This document shows positions 44,317 to 52,879 of a stretch of 64,000 nt of DNA, piece by piece. Under the pieces are notes generated by a model, which was not told the origin of the DNA, searched no databases, and saw nothing but the letters and a program-made list of their open reading frames with translations. Position 1 is the first letter of the stretch. Each line of letters opens with the position of its first letter. The position numbers were made by a program, and so were the translations under genes. The stretch lies in contig NZ_JARXAB010000023.1 of the NCBI RefSeq assembly GCF_029866045.1, forward strand, positions 16,927 through 80,926, in the 5' to 3' direction. The DNA comes from Ramlibacter sp. (GTDB lineage: Bacteria > Pseudomonadota > Gammaproteobacteria > Burkholderiales > Burkholderiaceae_C).

Positions 44317-45738
44317 ATGAATGCCGACACCGCCGAACGATTTCGCACCGAGCAGGATTTCCTCGGCCCCCGTGACATTCCCGCCGACGCCTACTGGGGC
44401 GTGCACACCGCGCGGGCAGTTGAGAACTTCCCGATTTCTGGCACCGCCCTGTCGGCCATGCCCGACCTGATTCGGGCCCTGGCCTTGGTCAAGAAGGCCG
44501 CCGCCCGCGCCAATCTGGCCCTGGGCGTGATCGATGCCAAGCGCTTCCATGCCATCACCCATGCCTGTGAGCAACTCTCCGCCGGGCGCTTCCATGAGCA
44601 GTTCGTGGTCGACGTGATCCAGGGCGGTGCGGGCACCTCCACCAACATGAACGCCAACGAGGTCATCGCCAATCTGGCGCTCGAGCGCATGGGCTTTGAC
44701 AAGGGCCGCTATGACGTGCTGCATCCCAACGACCATGTGAACGCTTCGCAGTCGACCAACGATGTCTATCCCACCGCGGTGCGCCTGTCCCTCTGGTTCG
44801 GCATTGACCGGCTGCTGCTGTCCATGAGCCGCCTGCGTGAGTCGTTCGAGCGCAAGGCGACCGAGTTCCATGCGGTGCTCAAGATTGGCCGCACCCAGTT
44901 GCAGGATGCGGTGCCCATGACCCTGGGCCAGGAGTTTTCCACCTATGCGGTCATGCTCGAAGAGGACGAGGCCCGGCTGCGCGAGGCCCGGGCTTTGATC
45001 CAAGAAATCAACCTCGGCGCCACCGCCATCGGCACCGGCATCAACGCGCCCGCCGGCTACGCCGAGCTGGCCTGTCGGGAGCTGGCCGAGATCAGCGGCA
45101 TTCCGGTCGTCAAGTCGAAGAACCTGATCGAGGCCACCCAAGACACGGGTGCTTTTGTTCAGCTCTCAGGGGTGCTCAAGCGGGTGGCCACCAAACTGTC
45201 CAAGACCTGCAACGACCTGCGCCTGCTCTCCAGCGGCCCCCAGGCGGGCTTTGGCGATATCAAGCTGCCGCCCCGGCAGGCCGGCTCGTCCATCATGCCG
45301 GGCAAGGTCAACCCGGTGATCCCGGAGGTGGTCAACCAGGTGGCCTTCGAGGTGATCGGCAATGACATGACGGTCACCTTGGCCTCGGAGGCTGGGCAGC
45401 TTCAGCTCAATGCCTTTGAACCCATCATGGGCTGGAGCCTGTTCAAGAGCATCAAGCACCTGGCCAATGCCTGCGACACCCTGCGCGAGCACTGCGTCGA
45501 CGGCATCGTCCCCAACTACGAACTGCTGGCAAGGCGGGTGCGCGAGTCGGTGACCCTGGTCACCGCCCTCAACCCGGTGATCGGCTACGAGAAGGCGGCG
45601 CTCATCGCCAAGACGGCCATCGCCACCGGCGGTGCCATTGACGAGGTGGCCGAGTCGCTGGGCATTCTGACTCGCGAGCAAATCGAAGCCCTGCTGGTGC
45701 CCGAGCGGCTCACCCAGCCCGGGCGGTTGATGTCTTGA
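44317..45738 (+). CDS. aspA: Aspartate ammonia-lyase
   Basis: AspA converts L-aspartate to fumarate and ammonia. The ATG at 44317 follows a strong AGGAGGA site and gives 473 residues. It shows the fumarase/aspartase superfamily elements: RTEQDFLGPRDIPADAYWGVHTARA near the N-terminus, AGTSTNMNANEVIAN, HPNDHVNASQSTNDVYPTA, the active-site loop GSSIMPGKVNPVIPEVVNQ, and IGRTQLQDAVPMTLGQEF. Motif pattern and N-terminus favour aspartase over fumarase C. A glutamate/aspartate ABC transporter gene set follows, forming an aspartate uptake and deamination unit. Confidence 0.94.
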   Translation: MNADTAERFRTEQDFLGPRDIPADAYWGVHTARAVENFPISGTALSAMPDLIRALALVKKAAARANLALGVIDAKRFHAITHACEQLSAGRFHEQFVVDVIQGGAGTSTNMNANEVIANLALERMGFDKGRYDVLHPNDHVNASQSTNDVYPTAVRLSLWFGIDRLLLSMSRLRESFERKATEFHAVLKIGRTQLQDAVPMTLGQEFSTYAVMLEEDEARLREARALIQEINLGATAIGTGINAPAGYAELACRELAEISGIPVVKSKNLIEATQDTGAFVQLSGVLKRVATKLSKTCNDLRLLSSGPQAGFGDIKLPPRQAGSSIMPGKVNPVIPEVVNQVAFEVIGNDMTVTLASEAGQLQLNAFEPIMGWSLFKSIKHLANACDTLREHCVDGIVPNYELLARRVRESVTLVTALNPVIGYEKAALIAKTAIATGGAIDEVAESLGILTREQIEALLVPERLTQPGRLMS

Positions 45739-45937
45739 GGTGTCTCATCTCTCGCGGCCTTGGGGGCTGTGTCGTATGCCTGCCGCGGGTTGCCGTTGGG
45801 CATTGCCAGGCCAGAACGGTGGCCGGAGCCGCCGGTACGACTCGCGCACCGCGGGTTTACCCTGTGATTCCCCTTAAGCGCCGCAACGGCTCGGTGCGAA
45901 ATGTCCTGTCTTGTGGCGGGATGACTGCAGCCATGCC

Positions 45938-45943
45938 TAGAAT
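45938..45943 (+). promoter_or_regulatory. Putative -10 element before gltI
   Basis: TAGAAT lies 46 bases upstream of the gltI ATG in the 250-base gap after aspA. No clear -35 at normal spacing was found. The rest of the gap has no visible gene. Confidence 0.35.
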
Positions 45944-45988
45944 CAGTGTTCTTTCCTTCCACTTTGCAATTTGCACAGGAGATCTTTC

Positions 45989-46888
45989 ATGAAGAAGCAT
46001 CTGTTGGCCTTCGCGGTCGCTGCCCTTGCTGCCGGTAGCGCCCTCGCCCAGGCCGGTGACACCTTGGCCAAGGTCAAGTCCTCTGGCGTGATCACCATGG
46101 GTGTGCGCGATTCCTCGGGTGCCCTGTCTTACACCCTGGGTGACGGCAAGTATGCCGGCTTCCACGTCGAGCTGTGCCAGCGCATCATCGGCAACGTTGA
46201 GAAAGCCGTCGGCCGCAAGGTGGATGTGAAGTACCAATCGGTCACCTCGCAAAACCGCATTCCCCTGGTGCAAAACGGCACCGTCGACATCGAGTGCGGC
46301 TCCACCACCAACAACGCCGCCCGTCAGAAGGACGTGTCCTTCGCCGTCACGACGTTCGTGGAGGAAGTGCGCATCGCGGTCAAGGCCAACTCCGGCATCA
46401 CCAGCATCGCCCAGCTGAAGGACCGCAACGTGGCCACCACCACCGGCACCACCTCGGTCCAGCTGCTGCGCAGGCATGAGCGCGCCAACGGCGTCGACTT
46501 CAAGGAAATCTTTGGCAAGGACCACGCAGACAGCTTCCTGCTGCTCGAATCCGGCCGTGCCGACGCCTTCGTGATGGACGGCCAGATCCTGGCTGGCAAC
46601 ATTGCCGCTTCCAAGAGCCCGGCTGATTTCCGTATCGTCGGCGAAGTGCTGAGCGTCGAGCCCATCGCCATCATGATCCGTAAGGACGACCCGGCCTTCA
46701 AAAAGCTGGCGGATGACACCCTGCGTGACATGATGAAGTCCGGCGACATTGCCAAGCTGTATGACAAGTGGTTCGTGCAGCCCATTCCCCCGAAGAACAC
46801 CCGCGTTGGCCTGCCGGTCAGCGAGGCCACCAAGGCGGTCTGGGCCAACCCCAACGACAAGCCGGTGGAAGACTACGCCAAGAAGTAA
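45989..46888 (+). CDS. gltI: Glutamate/aspartate ABC transporter substrate-binding protein
   Basis: This 299-residue periplasmic binding protein has a signal peptide (KKHLLAFAVAALAAGSALAQ) and family-3 amino acid-binding features: GVITMGVRDSSGALSY, KYAGFHVELCQRI, VDIECGSTTNNAARQKDVSF and VATTTGTTSVQLLRRH. The pattern is that of the GltI/DEBP type, which binds glutamate and aspartate. From ATG 45989 after AGGAG. It is separated from the permease genes by a strong hairpin that could raise its expression relative to them. Confidence 0.93.
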   Translation: MKKHLLAFAVAALAAGSALAQAGDTLAKVKSSGVITMGVRDSSGALSYTLGDGKYAGFHVELCQRIIGNVEKAVGRKVDVKYQSVTSQNRIPLVQNGTVDIECGSTTNNAARQKDVSFAVTTFVEEVRIAVKANSGITSIAQLKDRNVATTTGTTSVQLLRRHERANGVDFKEIFGKDHADSFLLLESGRADAFVMDGQILAGNIAASKSPADFRIVGEVLSVEPIAIMIRKDDPAFKKLADDTLRDMMKSGDIAKLYDKWFVQPIPPKNTRVGLPVSEATKAVWANPNDKPVEDYAKK

Positions 46889-46906
46889 GCTGACGACTTG
46901 AGCCAA

Positions 46907-46948
46907 CAAACCCCGCGGCGCCTGGCGTCCGCGGGGTTTGTGTTTTTT
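46907..46948 (+). terminator. Strong hairpin between gltI and gltJ (partial terminator)
   Basis: A perfect 12-bp inverted repeat CAAACCCCGCGG / CCGCGGGGTTTG with a 10-base loop is followed by TGTTTTTT. It has the form of a Rho-independent terminator but lies between the binding protein and permease genes of the same system, so partial read-through is likely. Confidence 0.85.
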
Positions 46949-46998
46949 GCAGCGACGCGTTACAACCGACGACCTTTTTTCCGCGGAGCCGATCCCCC

Positions 46999-47721
46999 AT
47001 GACCCTGGACTGGCAGGTATTTCTCACCGACGACGGCGGCGGCCGCACTTATCTCGAATGGATGATGGAGGCTTGGCGATGGACGCTGGCAGTGGCCGGC
47101 GCCTCCTGGGTGGTGGCCATGATCACCGGCGCCTTCTTTGGCACCCTGCGAACCCTACCGAACAACCCCTGGTTGGTGCGCCTGGGTAACGCTTGGGTGG
47201 AACTGTTCCGCAACATCCCCATCCTCGTTCAACTGTTCATCTGGTACTTCGTGGTGCCCAAGATGTTCCCCGCCTTCCAGCAGGTGCCCGGTTTTGTGCT
47301 GGTGGTCTTCGGGCTGGGCTTTTTCACCTCGGCGCGGATCGCCGAGCAGGTACGCGCGGGCATCCAGTCGCTACCGCGCGGGCAGCGCTACGCTGCCATG
47401 GCCATGGGCCTCACCACGACGCAGACCTACCGGTATGTCTTGCTGCCAATGGCGTTTCGCATCATCTTGCCGCCCCTGACCAGCGAGTCTATGAACCTGC
47501 TGAAGAACTCCTCGGTGGCGTTTGCCGTGTCCATCGCCGAGTTGACCATGTTCGCGATGCAGGCCCAGGAAGAAACCTCGAGGGGTATTGAAATCTACCT
47601 GGCAGTCACCGGCCTCTACGCCCTCTCGGCCTTCGCCGTGAACCGCATCTTTGCCTACATCGAGCGCAGGGTGCAGGTTCCCGGCTTCATCGCGGCCGGT
47701 GGTACCGGGGGAGGGCACTGA
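46999..47721 (+). CDS. gltJ: Glutamate/aspartate ABC transporter permease GltJ
   Basis: This 240-residue inner-membrane permease has about five helices and the HisM-type EAA loop (RAGIQSLPRGQRYAAMAMGLTT, then FRIILPPLTSESMNLLKNSS). It is one half of the polar amino acid translocation pore with GltK. The N-terminus is long (TLDWQVFLTDDGGGRTYLEWMME). Two bases separate it from gltK. Confidence 0.92.
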   Translation: MTLDWQVFLTDDGGGRTYLEWMMEAWRWTLAVAGASWVVAMITGAFFGTLRTLPNNPWLVRLGNAWVELFRNIPILVQLFIWYFVVPKMFPAFQQVPGFVLVVFGLGFFTSARIAEQVRAGIQSLPRGQRYAAMAMGLTTTQTYRYVLLPMAFRIILPPLTSESMNLLKNSSVAFAVSIAELTMFAMQAQEETSRGIEIYLAVTGLYALSAFAVNRIFAYIERRVQVPGFIAAGGTGGGH

Positions 47722-47723
47722 GC

Positions 47724-48395
47724 ATGCTGGGCAACCTCGACCTCTCCTTCGTCAGCTGGGACATCCTCAGCAAGTTTGTCCTCAGCGGCTTCATTTTCAG
47801 CATCCAACTGACCATCGTGGCCACGCTGGGCGGCATCTTCTTTGGCACCTTGCTCGCGCTCCTGCGCCTGTCGGGCCGGCCGTGGCTGGTCATCCCCGCC
47901 ACCTTCTATGTCAACGGCATGCGGTCCATCCCGCTGGTGATGGTGATCCTCTGGTTCTTCCTGATGGTGCCGCTGATCATCGGGCGCCCGGTGGGTGCAG
48001 AGGCCTCGGCGGTCATCACCTTCATTGCGTTCGAGGCGGCCTACTTCAGCGAAATCATGCGTGCGGGCATTCAGTCGATCCCGCGCGGTCAGGTCTATGC
48101 TGGCCAGGCACTGGGCATGACCTATGGTCAGAACATGCGCCTGGTGGTGCTGCCCCAGGCCTTTCGCAACATGCTGCCGGTCTTGCTCACCCAGACCATC
48201 ATCCTGTTTCAGGACACCTCCCTGGTCTATGCCATTGGCGCCTATGACCTGCTCAAGGGCCTAGTGACCGCCGGCAAGATCTATGGCCGGCCCGAGGAGG
48301 CCTACCTGCTGGCCGCCATCATTTACTTCACTCTGTGCTTCGGCCTGTCCTGGCTGGTGCGTCGTCTGCAGGCGCGCATTGCCATCATTCGCTGA
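47724..48395 (+). CDS. gltK: Glutamate/aspartate ABC transporter permease GltK
   Basis: This 223-residue permease pairs with GltJ. It has about five helices and the EAA loop RAGIQSIPRGQVYAGQALGMTY. Start follows two bases after gltJ, so the two are translationally coupled. Order gltI-gltJ-gltK-gltL matches the E. coli operon. Confidence 0.92.
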   Translation: MLGNLDLSFVSWDILSKFVLSGFIFSIQLTIVATLGGIFFGTLLALLRLSGRPWLVIPATFYVNGMRSIPLVMVILWFFLMVPLIIGRPVGAEASAVITFIAFEAAYFSEIMRAGIQSIPRGQVYAGQALGMTYGQNMRLVVLPQAFRNMLPVLLTQTIILFQDTSLVYAIGAYDLLKGLVTAGKIYGRPEEAYLLAAIIYFTLCFGLSWLVRRLQARIAIIR

Positions 48396-48416
48396 GTTTG
48401 ACTGGGACTATTGAAC

Positions 48417-49154
48417 ATGATCGACATCAAGAACATTTCCAAGTGGTACGGCCCGGTGCAGGTGCTGAGCGATTGCTCGGTGAGCATCAATAAGGGTGAC
48501 GTGGTGGTGGTGTGCGGACCTTCGGGCTCGGGAAAATCCACCCTCATCAAGACAGTCAACGGCCTGGAGCCGGTGCAAAAGGGCAGCATCACGGTCGATG
48601 GCGTGCAAATCACTGACCCGGCCACCAACCTGCCCAAGCTGCGCAGCCGGGTGGGCATGGTGTTCCAGCACTTCGAACTCTTTCCGCACCTGTCGGTGAC
48701 TGAAAACCTCACCTTGGCCCAAATCAAGGTGCTGGGCCGCACGCCTGATGAAGCCATGACCCGGGGCCTGAAAATGCTCGACCGCGTGGGCCTGATGGCG
48801 CACAAGGACAAGTTCCCCGGCCAGCTCTCTGGCGGCCAGCAGCAGCGGGTAGCAATCGCCCGCGCCCTGTCGATGGACCCAGTGGTCATGCTGTTTGACG
48901 AGCCCACCTCTGCGCTCGACCCCGAGATGGTGGGTGAGGTGCTCGACGTGATGGTCACCCTGGCCAAGGAAGGCATGACGATGATGGTGGTCACCCACGA
49001 AATGGGCTTTGCCCGCAAGGTGGCCAACCGCGTCATCTTCATCGACGTGGGCGGGCGTATTCTTGAAGACTGCTCGAAGGATGATTTCTTCGGCAACCCG
49101 GAAGCCCGTCAGCCGCGGACCAAGGACTTCCTCAACAAGATCCTGGCGCACTGA
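48417..49154 (+). CDS. gltL: Glutamate/aspartate ABC transporter ATP-binding protein GltL
   Basis: This 245-residue nucleotide-binding subunit powers the importer. Walker [19 protein letters not shown] loop [13 protein letters not shown], signature [15 protein letters not shown], Walker [16 protein letters not shown] and the H loop [15 protein letters not shown] are intact. The ATG at 48417 is preferred to the TTG at 48411. It is the last gene of the operon and runs into the repeat-bearing gap. Confidence 0.95.
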   Translation: MIDIKNISKWYGPVQVLSDCSVSINKGDVVVVCGPSGSGKSTLIKTVNGLEPVQKGSITVDGVQITDPATNLPKLRSRVGMVFQHFELFPHLSVTENLTLAQIKVLGRTPDEAMTRGLKMLDRVGLMAHKDKFPGQLSGGQQQRVAIARALSMDPVVMLFDEPTSALDPEMVGEVLDVMVTLAKEGMTMMVVTHEMGFARKVANRVIFIDVGGRILEDCSKDDFFGNPEARQPRTKDFLNKILAH

Positions 49155-49291
49155 AGCTTTTTACTTTGGGGCATTCCTGCCCGGTTGCTTGCTCTCATTG
49201 CGAAGGGCGCATCCTGATCGCTTTCCATTCTGAGATGTGTTTCTCTCCAATGGCCTGCAGCGCGACGGGCATGCGGTACGGGCGCAGTGGC

Positions 49292-49431
49292 TTCGATGCG
49301 GGGGCCCTTCGGGCTTCCTTGCGGTGCTCGGTCGCCAGGGGCACGCGAGGCAAACTCGGCCCTGCGGGCCTCAAACATGCCTCGCTCTTCGGCCCCCAGC
49401 GCCCTCCGCTCCTCAGCCCCGCATAGGCGCC
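49292..49431 (-). repeat. Long inverted repeat, left copy
   Basis: This ~140-bp element (TTCGATGCGGGGGCCCTTCG at the outer end, GCATAGGCGCC at the inner end) matches the right copy in reverse orientation at roughly 90% by eye. Similarity continues weakly inward to about 49475 (CCCGCCGCTTTCCTCT). It looks like a dispersed intergenic repeat family of Comamonadaceae, recalled rather than searched. Confidence 0.85.
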
Positions 49432-49598
49432 ACTGCACCCGCACCGCATACCCGCCGCTTTCCTCTCTCGAAAGACTTCTTGCCGGCAGCCCCTCCGCTC
49501 CCCGCTGATTTCTGGACCCATTCCAACGAGGTCACCAAAGGCAGCGCCGAGAAACCTAGCGCCAGAGGTAAGCGTCGGGTGTGTGGCAGGGGTTCGGC

Positions 49599-49740
49599 GG
49601 CGCCTATGCGGGGCCGAGGAACGCAGGGCGCTGGGGGCCGAAGAGCGAGGCATGTTTGAGCCGCTGCAGGCGGCGAGTTTGCCTCGCGTGCCCCTGGCGA
49701 CCGAGTACCGCAGGGGAGCCCGAAGGGCCCCCGCATCGAA
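49599..49740 (+). repeat. Long inverted repeat, right copy
   Basis: This is the reverse-oriented partner of the left copy. It starts GGCGCCTATGCGGGGC and ends CCCCCGCATCGAA. Main differences are a small change around GAGCCGCTGCAGGCGGC. Together the two arms could pair into a very long stem-loop or cruciform. Confidence 0.85.
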
Positions 49741-49890
49741 GCCGCCGGGCCGCTGCCGCACACACGGCGCGTGCCCCGCCAACGCCAACGCCAAGACCCA
49801 AGCAATGACCTAAGCAATGACCCAAGCCGACAAAGCCAAAAAGCCAAGGCCTCTAAGTTCCCCATTCCATGGCCAGCACGATCGACCCAT

Positions 49891-49918
49891 AAAAAAGGGC
49901 GCCCGCCAGGGGCGCCCT
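49891..49918 (-). terminator. Terminator of the TRAP operon
   Basis: A 9-bp stem AGGGCGCCC / GGGCGCCCT with loop GCCAG ends, on the minus strand, in TTTTTT. It lies 58 bases after the dctM stop and is a canonical Rho-independent terminator for that operon. Confidence 0.85.
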
Positions 49919-49975
49919 CGGTGGGCCTGTGCGGTGGGCGGACCGGGCCATGGGGCATGGTCCGCCGGGGCCGCT

Positions 49976-52276
49976 CTAGCGGCCGTACAGCACCTGCGGC
50001 AGCCACAGGCCGATCTGCGGGAAGACGTACAGCATCACGATGGCGATGATCTGAATGCCCATGAAGGGCAACATGCCAGCGAAGATCTGATTGAGCGTCA
50101 CATGCGGCGGGCTGACACCCTTGAGGTAGAAGGCCGCCATCGCCACCGGCGGACTGAGGAAGGCGGTCTGCAGGTTCAGCGCCACCAACAGGCCGAAGAA
50201 CAGCGGGTCAACCCCGAAGTTGTCCAGCAGGGGGATGAAGATCGGCATGAAGATGACGATGATCTCCGTCCACTCCAGGGGCCAGCCCAGGATGAAGATG
50301 ATCAGCTGGGACAAGATCAGAAACTCTGTCTTGCTCAGATTCATCGACATCACCCACTTTTCCACCAGCTCCTGGCCACCCAGCAGGGCGAAGGCCGCCG
50401 AGAAGATGGCGCTGCCCACGAACAGCCAGCAGACCATGGCGCTGGTCTTGGCGGTCAGCAGCACAGACTCCTTGACCTCTGACTCCAGTCGGGCCTGTCG
50501 GTAGGCGAGGACGCACCAGATCGCAACGCCGATCGCGCCCACAGCCCCCAGCAGGTTGGGCACCTCCGCAGCCACGATCCCTTCGGCTTGCAGCACGAAC
50601 CAGACGATGGCCCCCAGGGCGGGCGACCACAGCAGTAGCCAGGTCAGGAAGATGGGGGCTCGCGCCCCGGTTCTCTTGGCAATGACCCCGTAGACCGCGG
50701 CCAGCAGGAAGCCTCCGAACGCGCCCACGGCCGCCGCTTCGGTCGGTGTGGCCAGCCCCATCACGATGGAGCCGAGCACCGAGAGAATCAGGACCAACAG
50801 CGGGAAGAAGCTGGTAAGCAGCATCTTGAAGATCTCCAGCCGCTGGAAGGTCAGCAGGGCATAGAAGCCGACCAAGGCCAAGGCGCCCACGCCGAGGCCG
50901 ATCCAGAAGCCGCGCGTCGCCGGGCTGCGCTCTTGGGCCACGGTGGTATCTGCCTGCGCAGTGGCCGGTGCGTTAGTCGGCGTCGCCGAGCCTGCACTCG
51001 GCGGCTCCTGGACGCCGCCCGCACCCGGGGGCTCCTGGACCCCACCGGTAGTGGCGGCGGTCGCTGCACGGGCTGCGCCAGGCGGCTCGGACAGGCCGCC
51101 AGAGGTGCCCGGAGGCTCTTGCAGCCCGCCACTGGCCCCTGGTGGCTCGGAAAGACCACCCTTGGCGCCCGGGGGTTCGGCCAAGCCGCCGCTGGACGGC
51201 GGCTCCGCCAGCCCGCCGCTGGACGGCGGCTCCGCCAGCCCGGTCGGGCTCGCTGACTTTTCTGCCGTGTTCCCCGGCTCGGACACGCCGCCCGGCTCTG
51301 TGACTTCGGCCGCCGGCGGGGTGGACTCTTGCGCCGGCACGGGACGGGTATTGAGGTGCCAGGAGATCAGTGAGAAGAAGGCAAACAGCAAGAGCGGCAG
51401 CAGGGCCACCAGCAGTTGCTTGCGCAGGTAGGGACGCTCGGCCGGCGCCTCCGCGCCTCCGCGCAGCAGGCCTGGCAGCGCCAGACGGGAGACACTTTGC
51501 GAGATCCGGTCCAGGGCTGGCGGCAGCGGCACGAAGCGCTGCTCGGCCGAGAGCGGCGGCATCAGTGAGGGCTTGATCTTGGCCAGCACAATCACATAGA
51601 TGACGTACAGGCCCGCGAGCATGATCCCTGGAAAGAATGCGCCTGCGTACAGCTGTACCACCGAGACGCCGGCAGTGGCTCCATAGACGATGAGCATCAC
51701 AGACGGAGGGATCAAGATGCCCAGGCAGCCACCCGCGGTAATGGCGCCTGCCGACACCTTGATGTCGTAGCCGCCCTTGAGCATTTGGGGGAGTGCCAGC
51801 AGTCCCATCAGCGTGACCACGGCGCCCACGATGCCCGTGGCGGTTGCGAACACCGCGCAGGTGAACAGCGTGGCGACCGCCAGCGAACCGGGTACCCGGG
51901 CCAGGGCCAAGTGCAGACTCTTGAAGAGTTTGTCGATCAGGTTGGCCCGCTCGACCAAGTAGCCCATGAACACGAAGAGCGGAATGGAGATGAGCACGTC
52001 ATTGCCCATCACCTTGAAGGCCGACTGCACCATCAGGGTGAGCGTCTTGGTGGTATCTCGCTCGTACGCCAGCCAGGTGAAGATCATGCCCATACCCATC
52101 AGGGTGAAGGCAGTGGGAAATCCCAGCATGATGGCCACAACGACCAGGGCCAGCATCATCAGGCCCAGATGGCCGGTGCCGAGCTTGTCGGCCGAGAGCA
52201 GCATCACCGCCGTGCCGGCGATGATGAGTGCCATGAGGGAGAAGCCGAACCAGAGTTCCTTGCGCAGACGAATCAT
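49976..52276 (-). CDS. TRAP transporter large permease (DctM), with repeat insertion
   Basis: This is the membrane subunit that moves the substrate through the TRAP transporter using an ion gradient. From ATG 52276 it has 766 residues; DctM proteins are usually ~430, with long variants near 600. Family motifs include FPTAFTLMGMGMIFTWL, IPLFVFMGYLVERANLIDKLF, GAITAGGCLGILIPPSVMLIVYG and the C-terminal LGWPLEWTEIIVIFMPIF and NLQTAFLSPPVAMAAFYLKGV. Residues ~344-427 are a soluble Gly/Glu/Pro insertion with eight near copies of GGLxEPPGA. It overlaps the dctQ stop by four bases. Confidence 0.92.
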   Translation of the reverse strand: MIRLRKELWFGFSLMALIIAGTAVMLLSADKLGTGHLGLMMLALVVVAIMLGFPTAFTLMGMGMIFTWLAYERDTTKTLTLMVQSAFKVMGNDVLISIPLFVFMGYLVERANLIDKLFKSLHLALARVPGSLAVATLFTCAVFATATGIVGAVVTLMGLLALPQMLKGGYDIKVSAGAITAGGCLGILIPPSVMLIVYGATAGVSVVQLYAGAFFPGIMLAGLYVIYVIVLAKIKPSLMPPLSAEQRFVPLPPALDRISQSVSRLALPGLLRGGAEAPAERPYLRKQLLVALLPLLLFAFFSLISWHLNTRPVPAQESTPPAAEVTEPGGVSEPGNTAEKSASPTGLAEPPSSGGLAEPPSSGGLAEPPGAKGGLSEPPGASGGLQEPPGTSGGLSEPPGAARAATAATTGGVQEPPGAGGVQEPPSAGSATPTNAPATAQADTTVAQERSPATRGFWIGLGVGALALVGFYALLTFQRLEIFKMLLTSFFPLLVLILSVLGSIVMGLATPTEAAAVGAFGGFLLAAVYGVIAKRTGARAPIFLTWLLLWSPALGAIVWFVLQAEGIVAAEVPNLLGAVGAIGVAIWCVLAYRQARLESEVKESVLLTAKTSAMVCWLFVGSAIFSAAFALLGGQELVEKWVMSMNLSKTEFLILSQLIIFILGWPLEWTEIIVIFMPIFIPLLDNFGVDPLFFGLLVALNLQTAFLSPPVAMAAFYLKGVSPPHVTLNQIFAGMLPFMGIQIIAIVMLYVFPQIGLWLPQVLYGR
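51186..51239. repeat. Two exact 27-base tandem copies inside dctM
   Basis: CCGCCGCTGGACGGCGGCTC and its next seven bases (27 in all) occur twice head to tail. They encode two of the eight EPP-type repeats of the permease loop, which as a whole spans about 50995-51245. Confidence 0.9.
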
Positions 52277-52851
52277 CGTGCCGCTCCTTCCGACTTGACC
52301 ATCTCCTTGAGCTTCTCGACGTCGACTTCCTCGACGTCCGCCTCTCGCGAGGGCCACGCGCCCGTCTGTATGCACTGGACGCAGCGAACGATCTCGACCA
52401 GCCCCTGCAGCAGCAGCATCAGGCCGGCGACCGGAATCATGAACTTGAAGGGGTATAGAGGCAGGGGCGTCGCGGAGAAGGTGCTCTCACGGATCGCCAG
52501 CGACTCCTGCGCAAAGGTCCAGCCCGCCCAGGTCAGGGCGACGATACCGGGCAGGAAGAAAAGCACATACAGCACCAGGTCGATCCAGGCCTGTGTACGC
52601 TGTTGAAAAAAACCGTACAGCACATCGCCGCGCACATGGCCGTTCTTGGCCAGGGTGTAGGCGCCGGCCAGCATGAACAGCGTGCCGTACATCTGGATCT
52701 GGGCGTCTAGCGCCCAGTCGTGCGGCGTATTGAGCACGTAGCGAGAAAAGACCTCCCAGGCAATCAAGCAGGTCAGCAGGATGATCAGCCATGCGCAGGC
52801 CTGACCGAGGCGGGTGGAGGTGCGATCCACCATCATCAAAATATTTTTCAT
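52273..52851 (-). CDS. TRAP transporter small permease (DctQ)
   Basis: This 192-residue protein is the small membrane subunit with four helices: QACAWLIILLTCLIAWEVFSRYVL, the GTLFMLAGAYTLAKNGHVRGDV segment typical of DctQ, LVLYVLFFLPGIVALTWAG and FKFMIPVAGLMLLLQGL. The ATG at 52851 has a GGAGGGGAG site upstream. It overlaps dctM and lies 84 bases after dctP, separated by a hairpin. Confidence 0.92.
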   Translation of the reverse strand: MKNILMMVDRTSTRLGQACAWLIILLTCLIAWEVFSRYVLNTPHDWALDAQIQMYGTLFMLAGAYTLAKNGHVRGDVLYGFFQQRTQAWIDLVLYVLFFLPGIVALTWAGWTFAQESLAIRESTFSATPLPLYPFKFMIPVAGLMLLLQGLVEIVRCVQCIQTGAWPSREADVEEVDVEKLKEMVKSEGAAR

Positions 52852-52879
52852 TCTCCCCTCCCAAAAAGATATCAACTGG

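Larger units (their letters stand above)
49155..49975. other. 820-base convergent gap with an inverted repeat pair
   Basis: No real gene is seen between the gltL and dctM stops, which converge. The gap holds two inverted copies of a GC-rich element, a ~167-base spacer, two copies of AAGCAATGACC (49800-49810, 49812-49822) and a terminator for the minus-strand operon. The ORFs listed here on both strands are mirror shadows of the repeats, with the same peptides on opposite strands. Confidence 0.85.

Noticed and set aside
49195-49794. A 199-codon ORF across the inverted repeats
   Set aside because: Equivalent peptides appear on both strands because the two arms are inverted copies; codon pattern and motifs do not support a gene.
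49155-49975. An insertion sequence between gltL and dctM
   Set aside because: The inverted arms could suggest a transposon, but the spacer is only ~167 bases, holds no transposase, and no target duplication was seen.
50995-51245. CRISPR-like or minisatellite array
   Set aside because: The repeats are in frame in dctM, have no constant spacer, and encode protein repeats; it is not a CRISPR.
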